Source of the DNA: Trichostrongylus colubriformis
Taxonomy: Eukaryota; Nematoda; Chromadorea; Rhabditida; Trichostrongylidae
NCBI GenBank assembly: GCA_963978905.1
Contig: OZ022257.1
Span: forward strand, 37,043,919-37,107,918
Length of the DNA: 64,000 bases
Direction: 5' to 3'
Position 1 is the first letter of the stretch. Each line of letters starts with the position of its first letter. Positions 25,301 to 40,300 of the stretch are shown here, piece after piece. The translations under genes and the position numbers were made by a program. Below the pieces are notes generated by a model. The model did not search any database. It had not been told where the DNA came from and saw only the letters and a program-made list of their open reading frames with translations.

Positions 25301-28300
25301 AAAACCCCCGATCCTGCCTCATCTCCTTGGCCGCTCTCACGCCAATCAATCGGGAATTACGTCATCGGGAGGCGGGACCGCTGTGTCCAAGAGGCGGAAC
25401 CGCTGCATGATTGCGGCGCTTTGCAGGGTTTCTACAGCTTGGAGGGGCGCTTTTTCACCGGGATTTCGCCACAGATAGCCTTCTTAGGCCCAGGACTACC
25501 ATGTAAGTGACTTCTTGTGGGGATTTCTCCATTACCGCATTACCCCTAATGATGTCTTTAAATAAGTAATTGCTGGAATACGAGGTTGATGTATGAGACA
25601 GGTCATCATAGGCTCCGTACCAACGACAAAAAGGAAATGAACGATACACAGTGGACTTTGAAGAGCGCTTGCGTCAGTCCTCATTTTTCATTTTCTCAGA
25701 AGAGCATTCTTGAAATTGGGTCGCGGTTAAGAAATACGGCTCGCGTGAAGCCCTTGGATTATGTAAGACCTGAGTGAAATTGGTCGCGAACAGGGTCACC
25801 CATTCTCCTTCATCCACTCCTATCACGAACGTGTTTTCCCGGGGTCAATGAGTATACAAAAGGCAGCAAGGAGGATAAGTACTCGCCCAGCTGATGCGAA
25901 GGTAGAGTTGTCCTAAAGTACGGGGGTCCAGGGTTTGTCCTGGAACCCAAAGAATGAGACTCGTCGTCGATTGGCATCACGAACCTTTTCCAGCGAGGCG
26001 CATCAATGAGTATGTACCTATCGGAGCTTGGAGCCAGCGTGATATATGAATATGGTACTGATACGCAGTCAAAATTAACACTAGCATGCTTGTTGGAAGG
26101 GCTCGGCTCTGGGATGTCCAGTCAGATCGCTCATGTCATCGTTTCTGCTTCTCCAAACTCTCTGACCTGACGATGAGTTATTTCCTCAACCGCTTCGATG
26201 GAACTCTTGAACATTTATTCAGGGAAGTGATTTCCTCTGCACCCTTCTCGAATCACCATCCTTATGGACGCGACCTACTTCTTCAATTACATAGTGTTAA
26301 TCTCGCAACATGCGGGACCGCTACTAGCCGTCGAATAGCACTATAAATAGTGGAAATACCTTCTCAAATTCATCAAGTTCGTTTTTTATGTCGAATTTCG
26401 CTGTGTCTGGTGAGTCTTGCGAAGCGCGTAACACAAGAGTGTGAGAATCAGAACCACTGCTGTTCTCCAGCGACTCCTGCAATAGGCATAGAATTTTGAA
26501 TTACGTTCGCATGTTGAACCTGTATTAGGATTACTTGACAAACAATTTGTCCTCCATGAAAGCATGTGTCGCTACACAGAAGAAGAAAGCCCTCTGTCGT
26601 GCTTTCAATCTTTTTCCAAATACTTCAAGGTCCATGCCAATGGAGGTAATCGGAGGTGAGTGCAAAGAAATAATAGGCAAACTGTACATTACAAAGAGAC
26701 CTTGGCATTTTTGATGCTGATCATAAAATGTTGACGAATAGGAATTCCTTTCAGCACTCGATCAACAATTTGTCGTCGAACATTCCTTGTACGCATCATG
26801 AGAGAAAAGAAGTCCTCCAGTGTATTTACCTAGAAACACGATAGAAAAACTCATTGAAACTAGACTGACATGATTTCCGGAAAAAATGCCCCGATGTTCT
26901 TTCTCAAAGGATTTACAAGCATGCAAAACAAATTCGTTTGGCACAAATTCATGGTTATTTCTCCGACAACGAACAGGGTTTAATAAAGTTATGGCTGGGC
27001 TCGATACTCAGACCCAAAGAAGTCCACTTTATTGAGAGAGTCGTGTTGCGGTACTGCGCACCTGTGTTGGACGGATCACTTGATGTGTCCAGCTTGGATC
27101 CAGGAATGCGGCACTCCACCTGAAAAGAAGCAAGCGTAAAATGTTTCGTCTACAAAACGCCTACTATTTGATATCGGGTTTTCAATCAAAACTAACCGTT
27201 CGATGTCGTTGGACAGAATGAAATCACTCAGTCGTTTTCCATGAGCAGCTCGTATCGATACGGATTCTGTCGCAGCTCTGTAGAATGTGTCTGCATACGC
27301 CTTAAAAGACATACTATTTGGCGCTACGCATTCGACTTCAAAGTTGTTGTGAACTAAATGGGCAATGCATGTCATTTGCCAATGCTGACGAGTCTTTCGC
27401 TACCATTCCGACTCATATAGATGGTGGTGGCAAAATGTATGTGAGCTATACGCCACTTGTACAAAACCTTCACTGAGCCGCTACATAATATGCACCTAAT
27501 TCTTTACCACATTGGAACAGAAGGAATGGACAATTGTTCAAAGTATACCTCGTCGAGATCTGTAACGAATCTATTCGTTAGGTCACCGCGCTTTGAAAAT
27601 GGAAAGAGAGTATTTTCCAAAAAAAGTTTGATGCTTCGATTCTAAGTATCGTAAAGTTTCTTTGATTCCCTGTCTATGAAGCCAATCCGTCTTTGAGATG
27701 ACAAATTGACCATTTTTAGGGGAGATGATCCCGTAGATTTATCTTAGTCGAAGTTTTTAGTGGAGCACAAACTCCATTATCTTTTTTTGTACGTAACTTA
27801 CATTGCTGTCACATAACAGCTGAAAAAGGGTACTGCACCAGTTTTTGAAGAAGTGACACAGTTGTGAAGTGGAGAGGCCTGGAAATCGCCGCGTTCTTCG
27901 TCGCTTGATGCGCCGCGCGTGGCACAACTTCACGGCTAACGATGGAATCGCCCTTTCACCTCGACGGGTTCTTTCCTAATGTTGCAAGCGCACATCATCA
28001 AATTTATACTGTATGTCTCCATCCTCTACCCTGAAACCACTCACCCTTTTGAATCCAACAACTCGGTGAGCGCTTCCCAAATCACTTCACTGTCACTTTT
28101 ACTTGTGATTTATCACTTTGCAATTACCACTTTCGGTCAATCTGTTCGAGAAGACGCAGCGAATGCTAGAAAACATCCGCCCACAAGGATTCGCAGACTC
28201 CCCATTATCGGGAGTCTACCTAGAATCACGCAGCTGCTCTCGGCCGATGCGAACATCGCGAGACTTGTGGAGCTCACTATCCTCCCTCGACAAGTGCGGT

Positions 28301-31300
28301 GAGAGCAGTGGGCGAGGGTTTCCTTATAGAGAAGCAGTTCTGGAATTTCTCTCTGGGGCAGAAGCCACACCATCAAACGGCGTGAGGCGAATTTAAGCGA
28401 TGCGTGCCACGAACAAAGTAACATCCTCTCCTCTAGTTTTTGCTAGTCACGGATGGACTGAGGCGCGACGCCACAGAGTGTAGAGAACAGTTGAGGAAAA
28501 GGAAGACGGAACGAAATCCGGCCTCAAAACAAAATTCACCTCTTATTTCAGATGAAATCAATAAAAAAGTCCGGATTTAGTTTACTAATACTTGAGCTTA
28601 CCTCGACATCAAAAAGATCCGAAACTCGATGATAATTTTTCTCGCCATCCTCTTTGTAAAGACCGGAAGTGGTAAACTGAGTCTCTGAGCCAGCACCGGT
28701 AGAAAGAATCAGACCAGCTTGTGGATTACATATCAACATTTCCTTAGCAACCTGAAATCATGAAACGACCAATTATTTGAAACTCATCTTTACGGCCTGA
28801 CGAAGCCTTATCCACAGTATTCACATGCATTAGGAAGATATATCGGGCAACTGGGTCTTTGTCACCTCGTCACACTCATTAATTGGTCTCTTCTGCATCC
28901 ACGAAACAGATCTCTTCTACAGAACTACCGAGTTCCCAGCTACTCGCCCAATCGTCGGAGAGCCGTCCGGCATTCCTACTACCACGTACATATAATTTGG
29001 AAGCAAGTTTTGATACGCTTTTAAAAGAGAGTGGGCTGACCAATTGCAAATTAAGTAGGAGTTTCTCTAAAGGACGATTTTCAGGGTACCGCGAGTTTAC
29101 ACTGAATGAACCTCTCAAACTGGTTGACCGTGTAACAGCTATCAAGTACAGTGTTTATAAGACATTCACAAGATATCCTTCTGAAGCTGACCAGATTCAT
29201 GCCATCCTTCTTTGGCGTTACGACTCCAATGTCCATAGCCATATACGACGCAACCAGTTCTGGACGTGGCAGTCCTGAAAACTTGGCGAGTGCTGAATGA
29301 TGCTGAACTCTCGTCCTACCCATAAGTGATGTCGATTTTTTCGAACGAGCATTTTCTTTACAAAATTATAATCTTGAATTTCATGAATGATTCGAAATAG
29401 ATTTTTATGCTCTAGGAAAGTATGTTCAACTTATGGATGAACTAAATGAATGACTTGCAAGCTGCCGAAGTGATAGATTCGGTCGACAAAAATTGATCAA
29501 ATCGGTGAATAATGAAAACAGGCACATGCCCACATCCGGAAAAAATCAATCATGTTTCGTATTCGGCCCAAACTTCTTCCGTGAGTTCCACGAACTAGTT
29601 GACAGTTCATTTTCAGAAATGCCTTTTCCCAGAAATGGGGTATCCGAACTGACACGACCACGACCCTTCCTCTTTCGTCTCCACCTCTCTGTCGACCTCT
29701 CCCCTGGCTTACGCCTCGGAAGCCGAGGTGTGGGGCAGGCGTGTCTATACTCGTGCCGTCACTTCAAAAAAAAGGTAAGGGGATGTTTAATAGTTAATCA
29801 TACCGCTGCTACCTACACAAGGTATGATTATCAATTGACGACCTTTTCGGAGATCGACCAAGCAACCGGTTCAAAATGTCCTTAGCGATGCATAGATTCT
29901 CCTCAAGGGTGCATAAATTTCGAGAAATTTTTGAAGAAAATTCAAAATGCGACTCCGTCGAGAATTTTAGGCGAAGGTCTGAGTTCGATTGATACTTTTC
30001 ATGGTACATTTTTTCCGCAGAAATTTAAAAAAAATCCACCCAGCGATATCACCTCTTCTCTGCCTTCTACCTCGTTTTCAGGGGTGGGGGAAACGAGGTC
30101 GAATTTCCGCACGGCCGCGCGTGACGAGAGGCGCCGCGTTTGCGAGTGCGAGTGGCTGGGCATGGCAGCCTTCATGCGAGGCAGTGGGGCATGAGTGGAA
30201 GCGCAGACGTGACGCAGTCACGCTCGGCCGTTCTCCCACGGGCCATCGATACGGCGAGTCGTACTGGTGGCGCAGCGAATGCACCGCCGCGAAGCGGAAA
30301 TTCGACCTCGTGGCCCCCACCCCATTTTCAGGGTTTCACCACATTTTCAGCGTATTAACTCCAAAAATTTTCTAGCCTTGATTCGAATAACTCGTCAAAA
30401 ATCATCGAATTGTTTCGAAAAACCAGATATGGAAAAGAGAATCCCCAATCAACCACCAGGTGGAGCTATAGAGAATGGGGCTCACTATAGGATACATGAT
30501 TAACTGAATTTTGCGAAGCGAAATTTCGGGTTCGAGTAAATTGTCGATTTGGTCAATTTTCGTCGATTGAACCTAACACTTCGCACCACTCCTATACATC
30601 CAGACTTCGCACCACTCCTATCCTCCAGAAACCGGACATGCTTTTTGTATTAAAAAAACTGCTTCGAATGATTGTTATCAGGTCGTTAGAAAAGCTATGC
30701 GGTTCCAAAAGTTCTACTTCCTGAGTGGTTTTGTTTCTTTCTAGGGTTGTCTTTACCATACTGAAGCCCGTTTCTTGCTCTATTCAAAGGTTGTGTGATG
30801 AGAACGGGACTCTGTAGGAAATCGACGACGATCTGCACAATGGTTGGACAAAAGTCAAGCGCGGAGTGGTGAGTGGCGTCAGCATAGCTACGACATTGTA
30901 GTCTATGGTTGCTTCAATCATACGTGGTATTCCCCGAAACTATTACCGCTACAAAGTAGTGTGAGGAGCCCGCCAGATGCATGGCAAACTATAGATCATA
31001 AGCTCAGTACATACATACAGTACACATAAGCTACAATGAAGGTTGGTCCGTGCCCAGGAGGGCAGGAAAAATTTGTGAACTCCGCAATACGGTGTGAAAT
31101 TGCATTGAGCATGGAAAATCCTTCCACAAACAAAAGTGGAGAAGCGACTATTACACCAGTAGGTGAACACAACTGCACAGAGTAAGTTTCATGGCCTATC
31201 GTACCGATCGGTATCGACCGAATAATCGGGATTTGTGTAGAGGACCGAAAACGGGTAATGGACGAGCTCAGAGAGTCTGTAATGCCACAGAGGTTAAATC

Positions 31301-34300
31301 TCATGAAGTCACGAACTATTGATCAGATTTGTTGACTAAGGTGTAGAAGACTGAAGAGGGGTAATGAAGCACTCTAACGGCTCAATTATGCTACAGTGGT
31401 GTGGTAAAGATGATGAGCAGTGATGTTTTGTTCCAGTGGCAATGGATACTGAGCAGAGTTCTCATGAAAAAGCAACGTCATCCGTTCGACCTACGGACGG
31501 TCATCGTGTGATGTGTACAGAAGTGTGTACCAGCCAGCTATTAGATGATATGTCGCATGTCGAACATGTAAGAAAATGTCTTTTCACCAAATTGAAATAC
31601 CTATAGATCGACCCGATAAAATTAGATGCTAGACTGAAAAACGAAAGTTAGCTTCCATCGGAATTACCTACCATCTGTTTGAAAGACAAGTGGTTTCCAC
31701 TCCGGCCGCTTAGGATCTTTGAAAGCTTCAGTGATCTGCTTCGCGAGTGCTATGCATTCGTCTTGGTATACTCGATATGTGTCCACAGAACGGCGATTTG
31801 TGACAGCTACCTAAAACACGAAGTCCAAGGTAGTATAAGCAAACAAAAGGGGCCATGAGTTTTTTATAAAAAGTGATAGGAATATAGTGTGGTGTTCCTA
31901 GATGTGCTACACAATGAATTTCCTCACATAACCATAAACAAGTTTGGATGCCAAGCAATGGAGTGACCTCAAGTTTCGGAGGAGGGTTTGTAATGAAGTA
32001 ACTAGAACCGTCAATGCAATAATTTTTTAAGCGAATACTTCTGCCCTCTGTTTGTTATGCAGTTCTTGGGGTATACGGCCGGACAGTAGAGCAGGATGCC
32101 TCGGTGATCTGACTCAATCAAAGTGTCTTTGCGTTAAGAGTTCTTCAACCACAATATCTATCAAAAGAAATTGTTTCTTCAGTGAAAGTACTGAACATGG
32201 GAATCTACCGCGACTTAATCCAAATATCGCAGAAAATATTACCTGATAGAGAACATCTTTTCCTATACGATCAGGATATTTTTCGAAGTATCGCTTGTAG
32301 GCCACTAACTTCTCCTTGATTCCTTTGGTGTAGTCGAATCGCTCGACGGAGAAGAAGAATCGGGAGCCCTTAGGAGGATCCTTACCAAGAATCTAGAACA
32401 AGTTTTTTATCAGTGATGCAAAACATGCTGTAATAAAAGAGCCAAAAGGAAAATCGTGGTTGTAAACCTTTGTTCTTATCGCTTCTTTTTTGACCACAGA
32501 TTCCGGCATATGCACAAACTTCAGAAAGTCGTCATTTTTTATGCTGACCGGAAAAACACCAAGTGAGCATGTCCACCCCTCGTGAGTCACTGAAATAATC
32601 TTTCAAATGAACGTTCGCAGAATATTATTAGGTATGACCACAGCTTTCGGACCACCCTTGTGGATTTCGTTTTCCAGTTTTTCGTTATGTCATCGTTATA
32701 TTTATTCAACCTAGAGAGCAACACAGTGTCTCGCGGATCGCGACGCGCTCCCCGGCCCATCCGCGTGCGATGCAACTGCGGTAGCGCATCGCGCTCGCGG
32801 TTGGCTCCGCCCTCTGTGGATGAAACCAGTATAAAAGGCTGGTCACCGACTGTCAGTCAGTTTTCACCGGGTAACGCCACGAGGCTACTCGGGACCCAGG
32901 GGGCCGTCGCACTGTGGTGCTCGGGTAGTGGAGCGCTGACGCATGAGTTGCCGGTGTCCACCCCTGCTCCCCGACTGGGAGCGCCATGTGGTTCAGGTCC
33001 CATCTCGGCACTGTCAGCCACATGGCCAAGCGGAAACGCCCGGATGGGGGTTTACTACGTATGGCCGACTGATGGAGTCGTCCCAACTGAGGCGACTTGG
33101 GAGAGAAGATAGCAGGTGCGGTGTTATTGCGCAGGTAATAAATGTATTGTGCATGTTATATTGTGTTGTCTTCGAATCGGTTCCTACAATGCGATGTGCT
33201 ACTCTATTGTTGTGTTAATATCTTACTACTATGAGGGACACCAGAGGGAGTGCTCTGCGCCTAGCAGAGAGCTAGAGACACTCCCCACGGTCCAGCAGAG
33301 AGCTGAAGACCCCTGGGTCAGCGGGGTAGGTCCGCCGAGCCAGGAGTGGGTGTCCTGGAGAGGCGTAGTGGTCCGATGGGGCTCTTACCCAAAAGGTCGG
33401 AGCGACGGGAGTTTGAGAGCGGGTGTACCATCGATGACCGCACGCGATAAGAGTTCATCCGCGACGCAGTGGCTGCTACGCATGTCGACGCATCGAACGC
33501 TGTTCTTCGGAGCTGCCCAAGCCTTTGACCGAACAAAGACTGGATGACGGTCTTGACATCATCTTGATCAACTTGTCATTACCTCTCCAAACAGTGAGCT
33601 GGAAAGGAGATTGGAGAGTGGTCCGTTAGTGTGAAGTTATGGTTATAGGATGAAGAAGAAAGGTCCATCAAGAGGTGATTTTTCGTTTCTTCGCAGAAGT
33701 GATCAAACGCTACTATGTCAAGCATATAACTCGCGCAATTTCGCCTTCGGCTTGATGACGGAGCTATCATTTGTTCGCTGTAGGACTCTGCAGTGCAAGA
33801 GCATCATAAAGTATTAGATACTCGTGACAGCTTTCCTCGTGCACCATCAACAGGTACATAGAATTTTTGGAAGAGCTCGAGCTTTGGCTGTCAGAATGCT
33901 CGTATCGTTTGAGCATTGCTTTTGCTGCCTGTGTATGGATTAATTCATGACACCCGCTCTTTATCGCCAGTTACTACACTATCAGATACCTACGATGAAA
34001 TTCTTATGAAAAAGCAGGAACAACTGAAATGACACTTATTTGGTTGAGCTCAGCACGTGTGAGAAACAAACTCCATTTTTGACCTCACGAACATGTCTCC
34101 GTTCTCAATTCGCAACATTGGGGATATTCTGTTACATGACGTCTGAGCTACCTAGGGTCCTTCCGTGCACCTAGCGAAGGGCATCATTATGTCATGAAGT
34201 TATCAATGTCTCGATAATTTTCGAAAAACCATTTTGAAACAAACCCGAAAACCATCAAATGGACCGTATCCTATCCGGTGCGCGCTAATCCTGCGTACAA

Positions 34301-37300
34301 CAAAGCTTTTGCTAGACCCCAGGCGGTACTAGAGGAAAATCAAAGGCACATTCCGAGCTCGCTGATGGGAGGAGTTACAGCCGGGTGTGTGCACCTATGA
34401 CAGAAAATCGCGTGGTCGCTAGCAGCGAGCGGCTCGACGGGTGCGAGTACCAGGGCATGGCAGCCCTCAAGCGAGGCAGTGTGGCAGTGGTGGAGGAGGC
34501 AGGGTGGCATGGGTGGAAGTGCAGAGGGGATGCAGCCTCCCTTCCGCGAGCGCGAGCGGTACTTCGAGCCTCGATGAGCCTCCAGTATACTGGTGTTGTA
34601 CGTGACGCAAGCTAGCTGGGTTGTCGGAATGGCAAAGTTGAGTTGCACATTATAAGGTAAGTGGCGGAACATTAAGATTTCTTCATAGCTCATCGACACG
34701 AGCAGCCTAAGGTGTTCGAAAAAATCGACCGTACGTCTATCAGCAGAACGCTGAGGTGCTACGAGGTATCCTAAAGGACCTACGTGGCGCACCTGATACA
34801 TGTTTATTGATTTCTGAAATTTGGTCTCAATGCGTTGTAATTACATCTCAAAACACATGGCTACCACTGGAAGCTTGCGCTACTCAAAAAAAGAAAAAAA
34901 AACAAGGGGTACCCATGTTGTTTGCTCCCCTATCAGGGGAAGCAAACAACATGGGAATTTCAATTTCAAATGACCTGCTTCTTATTGACAAATAGGATCG
35001 CTTGATCAAAGGTAGTGGGTAGAATAACTCCACTCAAAAAGGAGAAATATGTTCATTGCAAAGGAAACATATGGCTTCACAAGGCGGTGATGGGACTCTT
35101 TTCATGAAAAGCGCTCAGAGATACTCGAGGAGATCCAATTCTGGTCGCCTGAAGTCTCTTGGACATCTAATCCAGCGGTAAATAGTAAATCGATGCGAAT
35201 CTTAAGAATCATCGCGCAAGTTTCCGCGAGATACGCCGTGAATACCCTACATACCTGTATCAATGTCCATTGTGTTATCGTGATTGATTACCACGCCCTT
35301 CAGATGTTGCTGGACTAGTTCTAAATATTTGGCTCGATCACGATGTGTCTGGAAGCCAACCTGCAATAAACATCACAGATAAACAGATGAGTCATTGGCA
35401 CCTCTTTTTGCACCTATTTCTCTGGAATGGACGCCATAGTAAGGAGCAGTTTTGGTACAAAAGAAAAGTATCCTGCTAAGGTTAAATACACTTGGTTAAG
35501 TTATACAACAGATATACTTCGGGATAAGAATGTGCAGTCTCATAATCCTATCGGCATCTTTCCCCTGATCCTATCACTGCTATGACTTCGAAGGGTGCGC
35601 TTTAGACATTGCCAATTGCACCCATACACGAAGCGTAGAACTTGCCTCACCTTCGTGAATCTTAAAAGTCCTCTCAAGACCGGAAGACCACAAGTGACGT
35701 ACTTTGTGAAGAAGTTTTCAGGCGGTTGAAATGGGATGTGAAGGAAGAAGCCAACCTGTACAATGTACATAAAACATATCAGATCAGTAACGTTATACGT
35801 GTGAGTGCTGATAATCCATGGTAGATATACCATTCAAAAGCGAGGTTAAGGTTAAGGAGGTCTCGGCACTGTAAAGGATTAGTACATATGCCCGGAAAGC
35901 ATGTACGGGTTCGAGTCCCGTCTGAGATCGAAGCTTTTGCCCATGACTCAGCATACTTGTAACCACTTTCGCATTGCGGGCTACGGCGAAAATCAGCCGC
36001 TATCAAAAAGCAAAAATACCAAGATCAGTAACGACTTTAAAATGAAAAGCGAAAAGGTGGCATATACCTCCAGATTCGGATCAAGTGACTGCATGACCAT
36101 TCCAGTTAGCATGAGATGGTAATCGTGAATCCATATAAAATCCTGAAAGATTCGTCGTCGTCAAAAGGTGAGGCTGGTTTAATGTCGCTTGAACCGCCTT
36201 GTATCTAGCAAGCATTTTTGTCCTACAACACTCGCCAAGGAAAAAGACTTCAAACTGGTCGCTGAATTGATGGCGTTGGGCACAGTAGGATTGTGAATGA
36301 AGTGACAGCGGTGGCAAAGTAGGGGCGAGTAGGGGCGCAACAGCGAGGCTGAGGGTCTGGTTGATGGCGGCTAGATCCAAGTCCACACTCTTCTCTCGAG
36401 ATACCGCCGAATAATGCATTGTTCAGAGTTCACGATTCAAGGGATCAGGATAACAGGTGAAAGCGATTACGCGATCAGGCAATCAGACCATTAGACGATT
36501 GGGAAATCGAGCGACCAGACGGGCAACTGTGGTAGACTTCAATGGCATAGTACATTACTGTGAGCATCTATTCGATCGTGGATTTGCATTTCCGTGAGAG
36601 AGAGAGAGGGCAGCACTCGAATCTTCTCGCAAATCTCGTATCTTCTTGAACATCCCCATCTCCCAGATATGTATTGGTCGATGGTTGTAAGAAACGCCGG
36701 TATCGTGGGCAGGCTCAACAGTGCTCCAATTTCTGGGCTCCGCAAAGAACTTGTTCCCATGCAGTCACCCTTCAGGGTAGAATATCGGGTCTTTGACCAT
36801 TAGCTATGTACTCACCTCCTTCTCTGAACAATCTCGCCCATTCTGGCACGTTACGCTTGAAGAGCGCCATACCGCACAATTGTCGATCCAGCTTCAAAGC
36901 AAAATCGAGACGAAACCCCTAGCCCGCTCACTTTCCTCTTCAGCTCTCTAGGTTCCTCTTCAAACGTTATTGTTCAAATGGAACGACCATATACAGTGTG
37001 TCCCAAAAGTATAGGTCCACCCTATTTTTCATCCAAAACTCCAGAATGAACCAGCGATTACGTTCCAAATTTTTATCTGTGGTACCTGATCACTGCAGCG
37101 ATCAAACGCTTCAGTAAAATTGAAATCATGAAATTGCAAAATTTTATTTGCTTTTTTTTCAAAAATAAGGGTGTCCCAAAAGTATAGGTCCACTCAGCCT
37201 TTCCGCCTTGCTTCCATCGAAAGGTAAGTTGTGAAGTAGATATGTTGACACATCCTTCTGAGATCTACTCTACAGTGCCATGCCACGCGGTACGCATTTA

Positions 37301-40300
37301 TCCGAGTACGAAAAAGGACAATTTCTGGCCAACAATGATGTGGGACTCAGCAATCGCAAAATTTCTGAGAAGATGGGTCTATCCCACAACTTTACCAGCA
37401 GCTTCTGTCGCATCATGGACCTGTACGGAACGAAAAAGAGAAGTGGAAGGCCGCAGAAGCTTTCTGCGAGGCAGAAGCGTTGGATCCTCAACGCTGCGCC
37501 CGATTCCAGAAAGGGTGTTTGTCGGCTGTGCAGGGAACTGACACCTAATGTAGGTATGTGCCGCTGTTTATATGGTAGTAAATTACTTTCTAGAACGTCC
37601 TTATAAGCCCCGGAATCCATACGATGCGTGATGAATAGTATCCTGCTCTTACCAAAGCGAGAAAAGGCGGCCCATACCATAAACTACCACCAGCAAGTCC
37701 GCGAATCGAGAAGAAGCGCGGCTCCTTCCCCAAATTCCTCCAGTAACTAGCTAAGGCGTCCGGTCCGTCCAAAGTGAATTTCTTCTTATCAGAAAAGATC
37801 ACCTGCAACACTATTACTAATGCTGTGCGGACTACTATGTCAATAATGTAACCCTGCAGACTATCTCATCCAACTGATGCGTCCAGCTGACATTTTACTT
37901 GGCAAAATGGATTCGAGCCTCTTCGTGCGCCCTCGTGAGGTATGGCGTGGACGAAAACCGTCTTCGCTCGATGTGAGAAGATGACTTGAGCAGACGGTGC
38001 ACAGTGCTTTTCGATACAGTAGGTGCCAGTTCCTGCACAGCCGACAAACACCCTTTCTGGAATTGGACGCAGCGTTGAGGATCCGACGCTTCTGCCTCTC
38101 AGGAAGCTTCTGCGGCCTTCCACTTCTCTTTTTCGCTCCGTACAGGTCCATGGTGCGACAGAAGCTGCTGGTAAAGTTGTGGGATAGACCCATCTTCTCA
38201 GAAATTTTGCGATTGCTGAGTCCCACATCATTGTTGGTCAGAAATTGTCCTTTTTCGTACTCGGATAAATGCGTACCGCGTGGCATGGCACTGTAGAGTA
38301 AATCTCAGAAGGATGTGTCAACATATCTACTTCACAACTTACCTTTCGATGGAAGCAAGGCGGAAAGGCTGGGTGGACCTATACTTTTGGGACACCCTTA
38401 TTTTTGAAAAGAAAGCAAATAAAATTTTGCAATTTTATGTCTTCAATTTTACTGAAGCGTTTGATCGCTACAGTGATCAGGTACCACAGATAAAAATTTG
38501 GAAAAGAATCGCTGCTTCATTCTGGAGATATGGATGAAAAATAGGGTGGACCTATACTTTTGGGACACACTGTATCAACTGGTCAATGGCGCAAACGATT
38601 TAGAAATACCTTCAGATGTACTCCTTTTATTTTGAAGTGGAGGCAACAGTAAAAATAAAAGGTCGACAAACCTGTGGTCGGCTGTTTCGTACTGCATCAA
38701 TGGCAAACTGATAGTTGACACGAACATAGGCACACCAGTGGTCGCGTAACAACTTGAAATTTTTTAGTTAGCTTTTACTACTAGCTCAAAATACAGTATT
38801 GTGCATGCTCAGGGAAGCGCTCACCTTGGGCGAGTCATAATCGTGGACTATGTACTCCGGTAAGTTGTGAAGAGCTGGCCATAGAAGACCATTGCTTATA
38901 CCACCGTAGTAGACATTATAATCTTCCTCCTGTACAATCACCGGATTCAATTTGTAATTGCCGCGATTATAGTTGTTCAGAACACCCAGCAATGACATCT
39001 CCTCTCTGAAATACTATTCTGACGCCTGGTTATCCACAAAGGCAGCTTCCACGATGATCCTACTGCAACTGATTTTCAAAGAAATACATTGCCCTGTAAG
39101 GTGGGTGTAAGAGAAGGTTTGTCAGGTTGCTGAATTATCGCAAACGCGATGGCGTAATGACCCTCGGGGTGTGTGCCACCAGGACGAAAATTTCGCCTGT
39201 TCGCGTTTGACGCGGGAAGAAATGGTGCGAGATAGGAGAGAAGTACTAGTTGGGTCCTGAAGCGATCATGCTTAGAGTAAGGCCATCCAATAGGACGCGC
39301 ATAGCTCGCACCACCGCGTGCATGCCGGACGCTGCAACGCGACTTTTCTGTCTTAATGGCACACCCATGACCGTCACAGTAGCTGCACTCAGTGCATAGT
39401 CTGTGTGTATTAGTTTGTGGACTATGCACTACGTAGCGACCGCACGACTACTCTCAGAGTTCCGCCCATCGTAAAAATTACCCCTTCGACGAACAACTCG
39501 ATGAAAAGTAGCAGTGGAAGCTAGTGCTGAAATTGACAGATGTGTACCCATATGTCAGGATTTCGCGCCGCGGCATGTCGCAAGCAAAGCAATGCGGACG
39601 AGCTAAAGGCGCCATGTTACCGGGTCCCGAAGCGATTACAAGTCAACTGCGTATCGTGCCCCAAGCATTACCGTGTGATCTTTCTAGGACCCAACTACCG
39701 CGACGCGCATAGCTCGCACACACTGCGTCGCACGCCGCTCGTCGTCGTACGAAATCTTGACATAAGGGTAGACACCCATGACGCCCACATCTACCATAAT
39801 AATGTGATTAGAAGCAGTTGGAAGTCTGACAATGGGTGGGGAAAACGGGTGTTACAATGGAATCGAGGAGGTCGTCAAACGTGGACTGATATATTAGGTT
39901 GTCGGGAAAGTTCTTTCGTTTTTTAAAAACTTGCTTTTTTCCCTCAAAACTGCTTTCCAGAAATTTCTTCTGTACATATATATGTAGTACAAGTTCTCAC
40001 GCATCTATAGGTATTATTGTCTTCCATCTCCCGGATAACCCTTTTCGGCAAAATAAAAATATCAAAAGTCACCTCATTTTCAATTCCAATTTTTTTCTTT
40101 GAATGGCGTTAGACAGGGAAAGGAAAAGGTGATAATCCGATGGAGCAAGATCAGGGCTATAAGGCAGCAATTTTTAACCAAGCTCAAAAATTTTTAAAAA
40201 AAATTTAAAAATTTTTTTTACCACTATTGAAAAAATGACTCGCCAAAAAATTCTCGAGCTTGGATAAAAATTGATACCCCATCCACCTTATAGCCCTGAT

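Larger units (their letters stand above)
36994..38572. mobile_element. Palindromic Tc1-type element made of two inverted 5' halves
   Basis: Flanked by TA at 36992 and 38573. Both ends read CAGTGTGTCCCAAAAG inwards. Arms of about 550 bp (36,994-37,545 and 38,021-38,572) are nearly identical in opposite orientation. Each has a second internal copy of the terminal motif (near 37,168 and 38,400), an IR/DR arrangement as in Sleeping Beauty-type Tc1 elements. Each arm also encodes the same N-terminal helix-turn-helix start of a Tc1 transposase. The 475-bp centre carries a minus-strand DDE fragment. It lies in the tps intron between exons 38672 and 36142. Confidence 0.92.

Noticed and set aside
27979..28424. 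Overlapping open frames of about 90-107 codons on both strands
   Set aside because: Both strands open with Arg/Ser/Leu-rich composition is typical of chance. Exons on either side splice past it.
30078..30375. Long plus-strand frame of 128 codons
   Set aside because: It lies in the GC-rich M3 element, where stops are rare on both strands.
32660..33112. 150-codon plus-strand frame
   Set aside because: GC-rich and lacking any motif; part of it precedes the TATA box. Treated as part of a probable retroelement end.
35859..35929. Functional tRNA gene
   Set aside because: The anticodon loop has C at position 33 and the variable loop is one base; listed only as tRNA-like.
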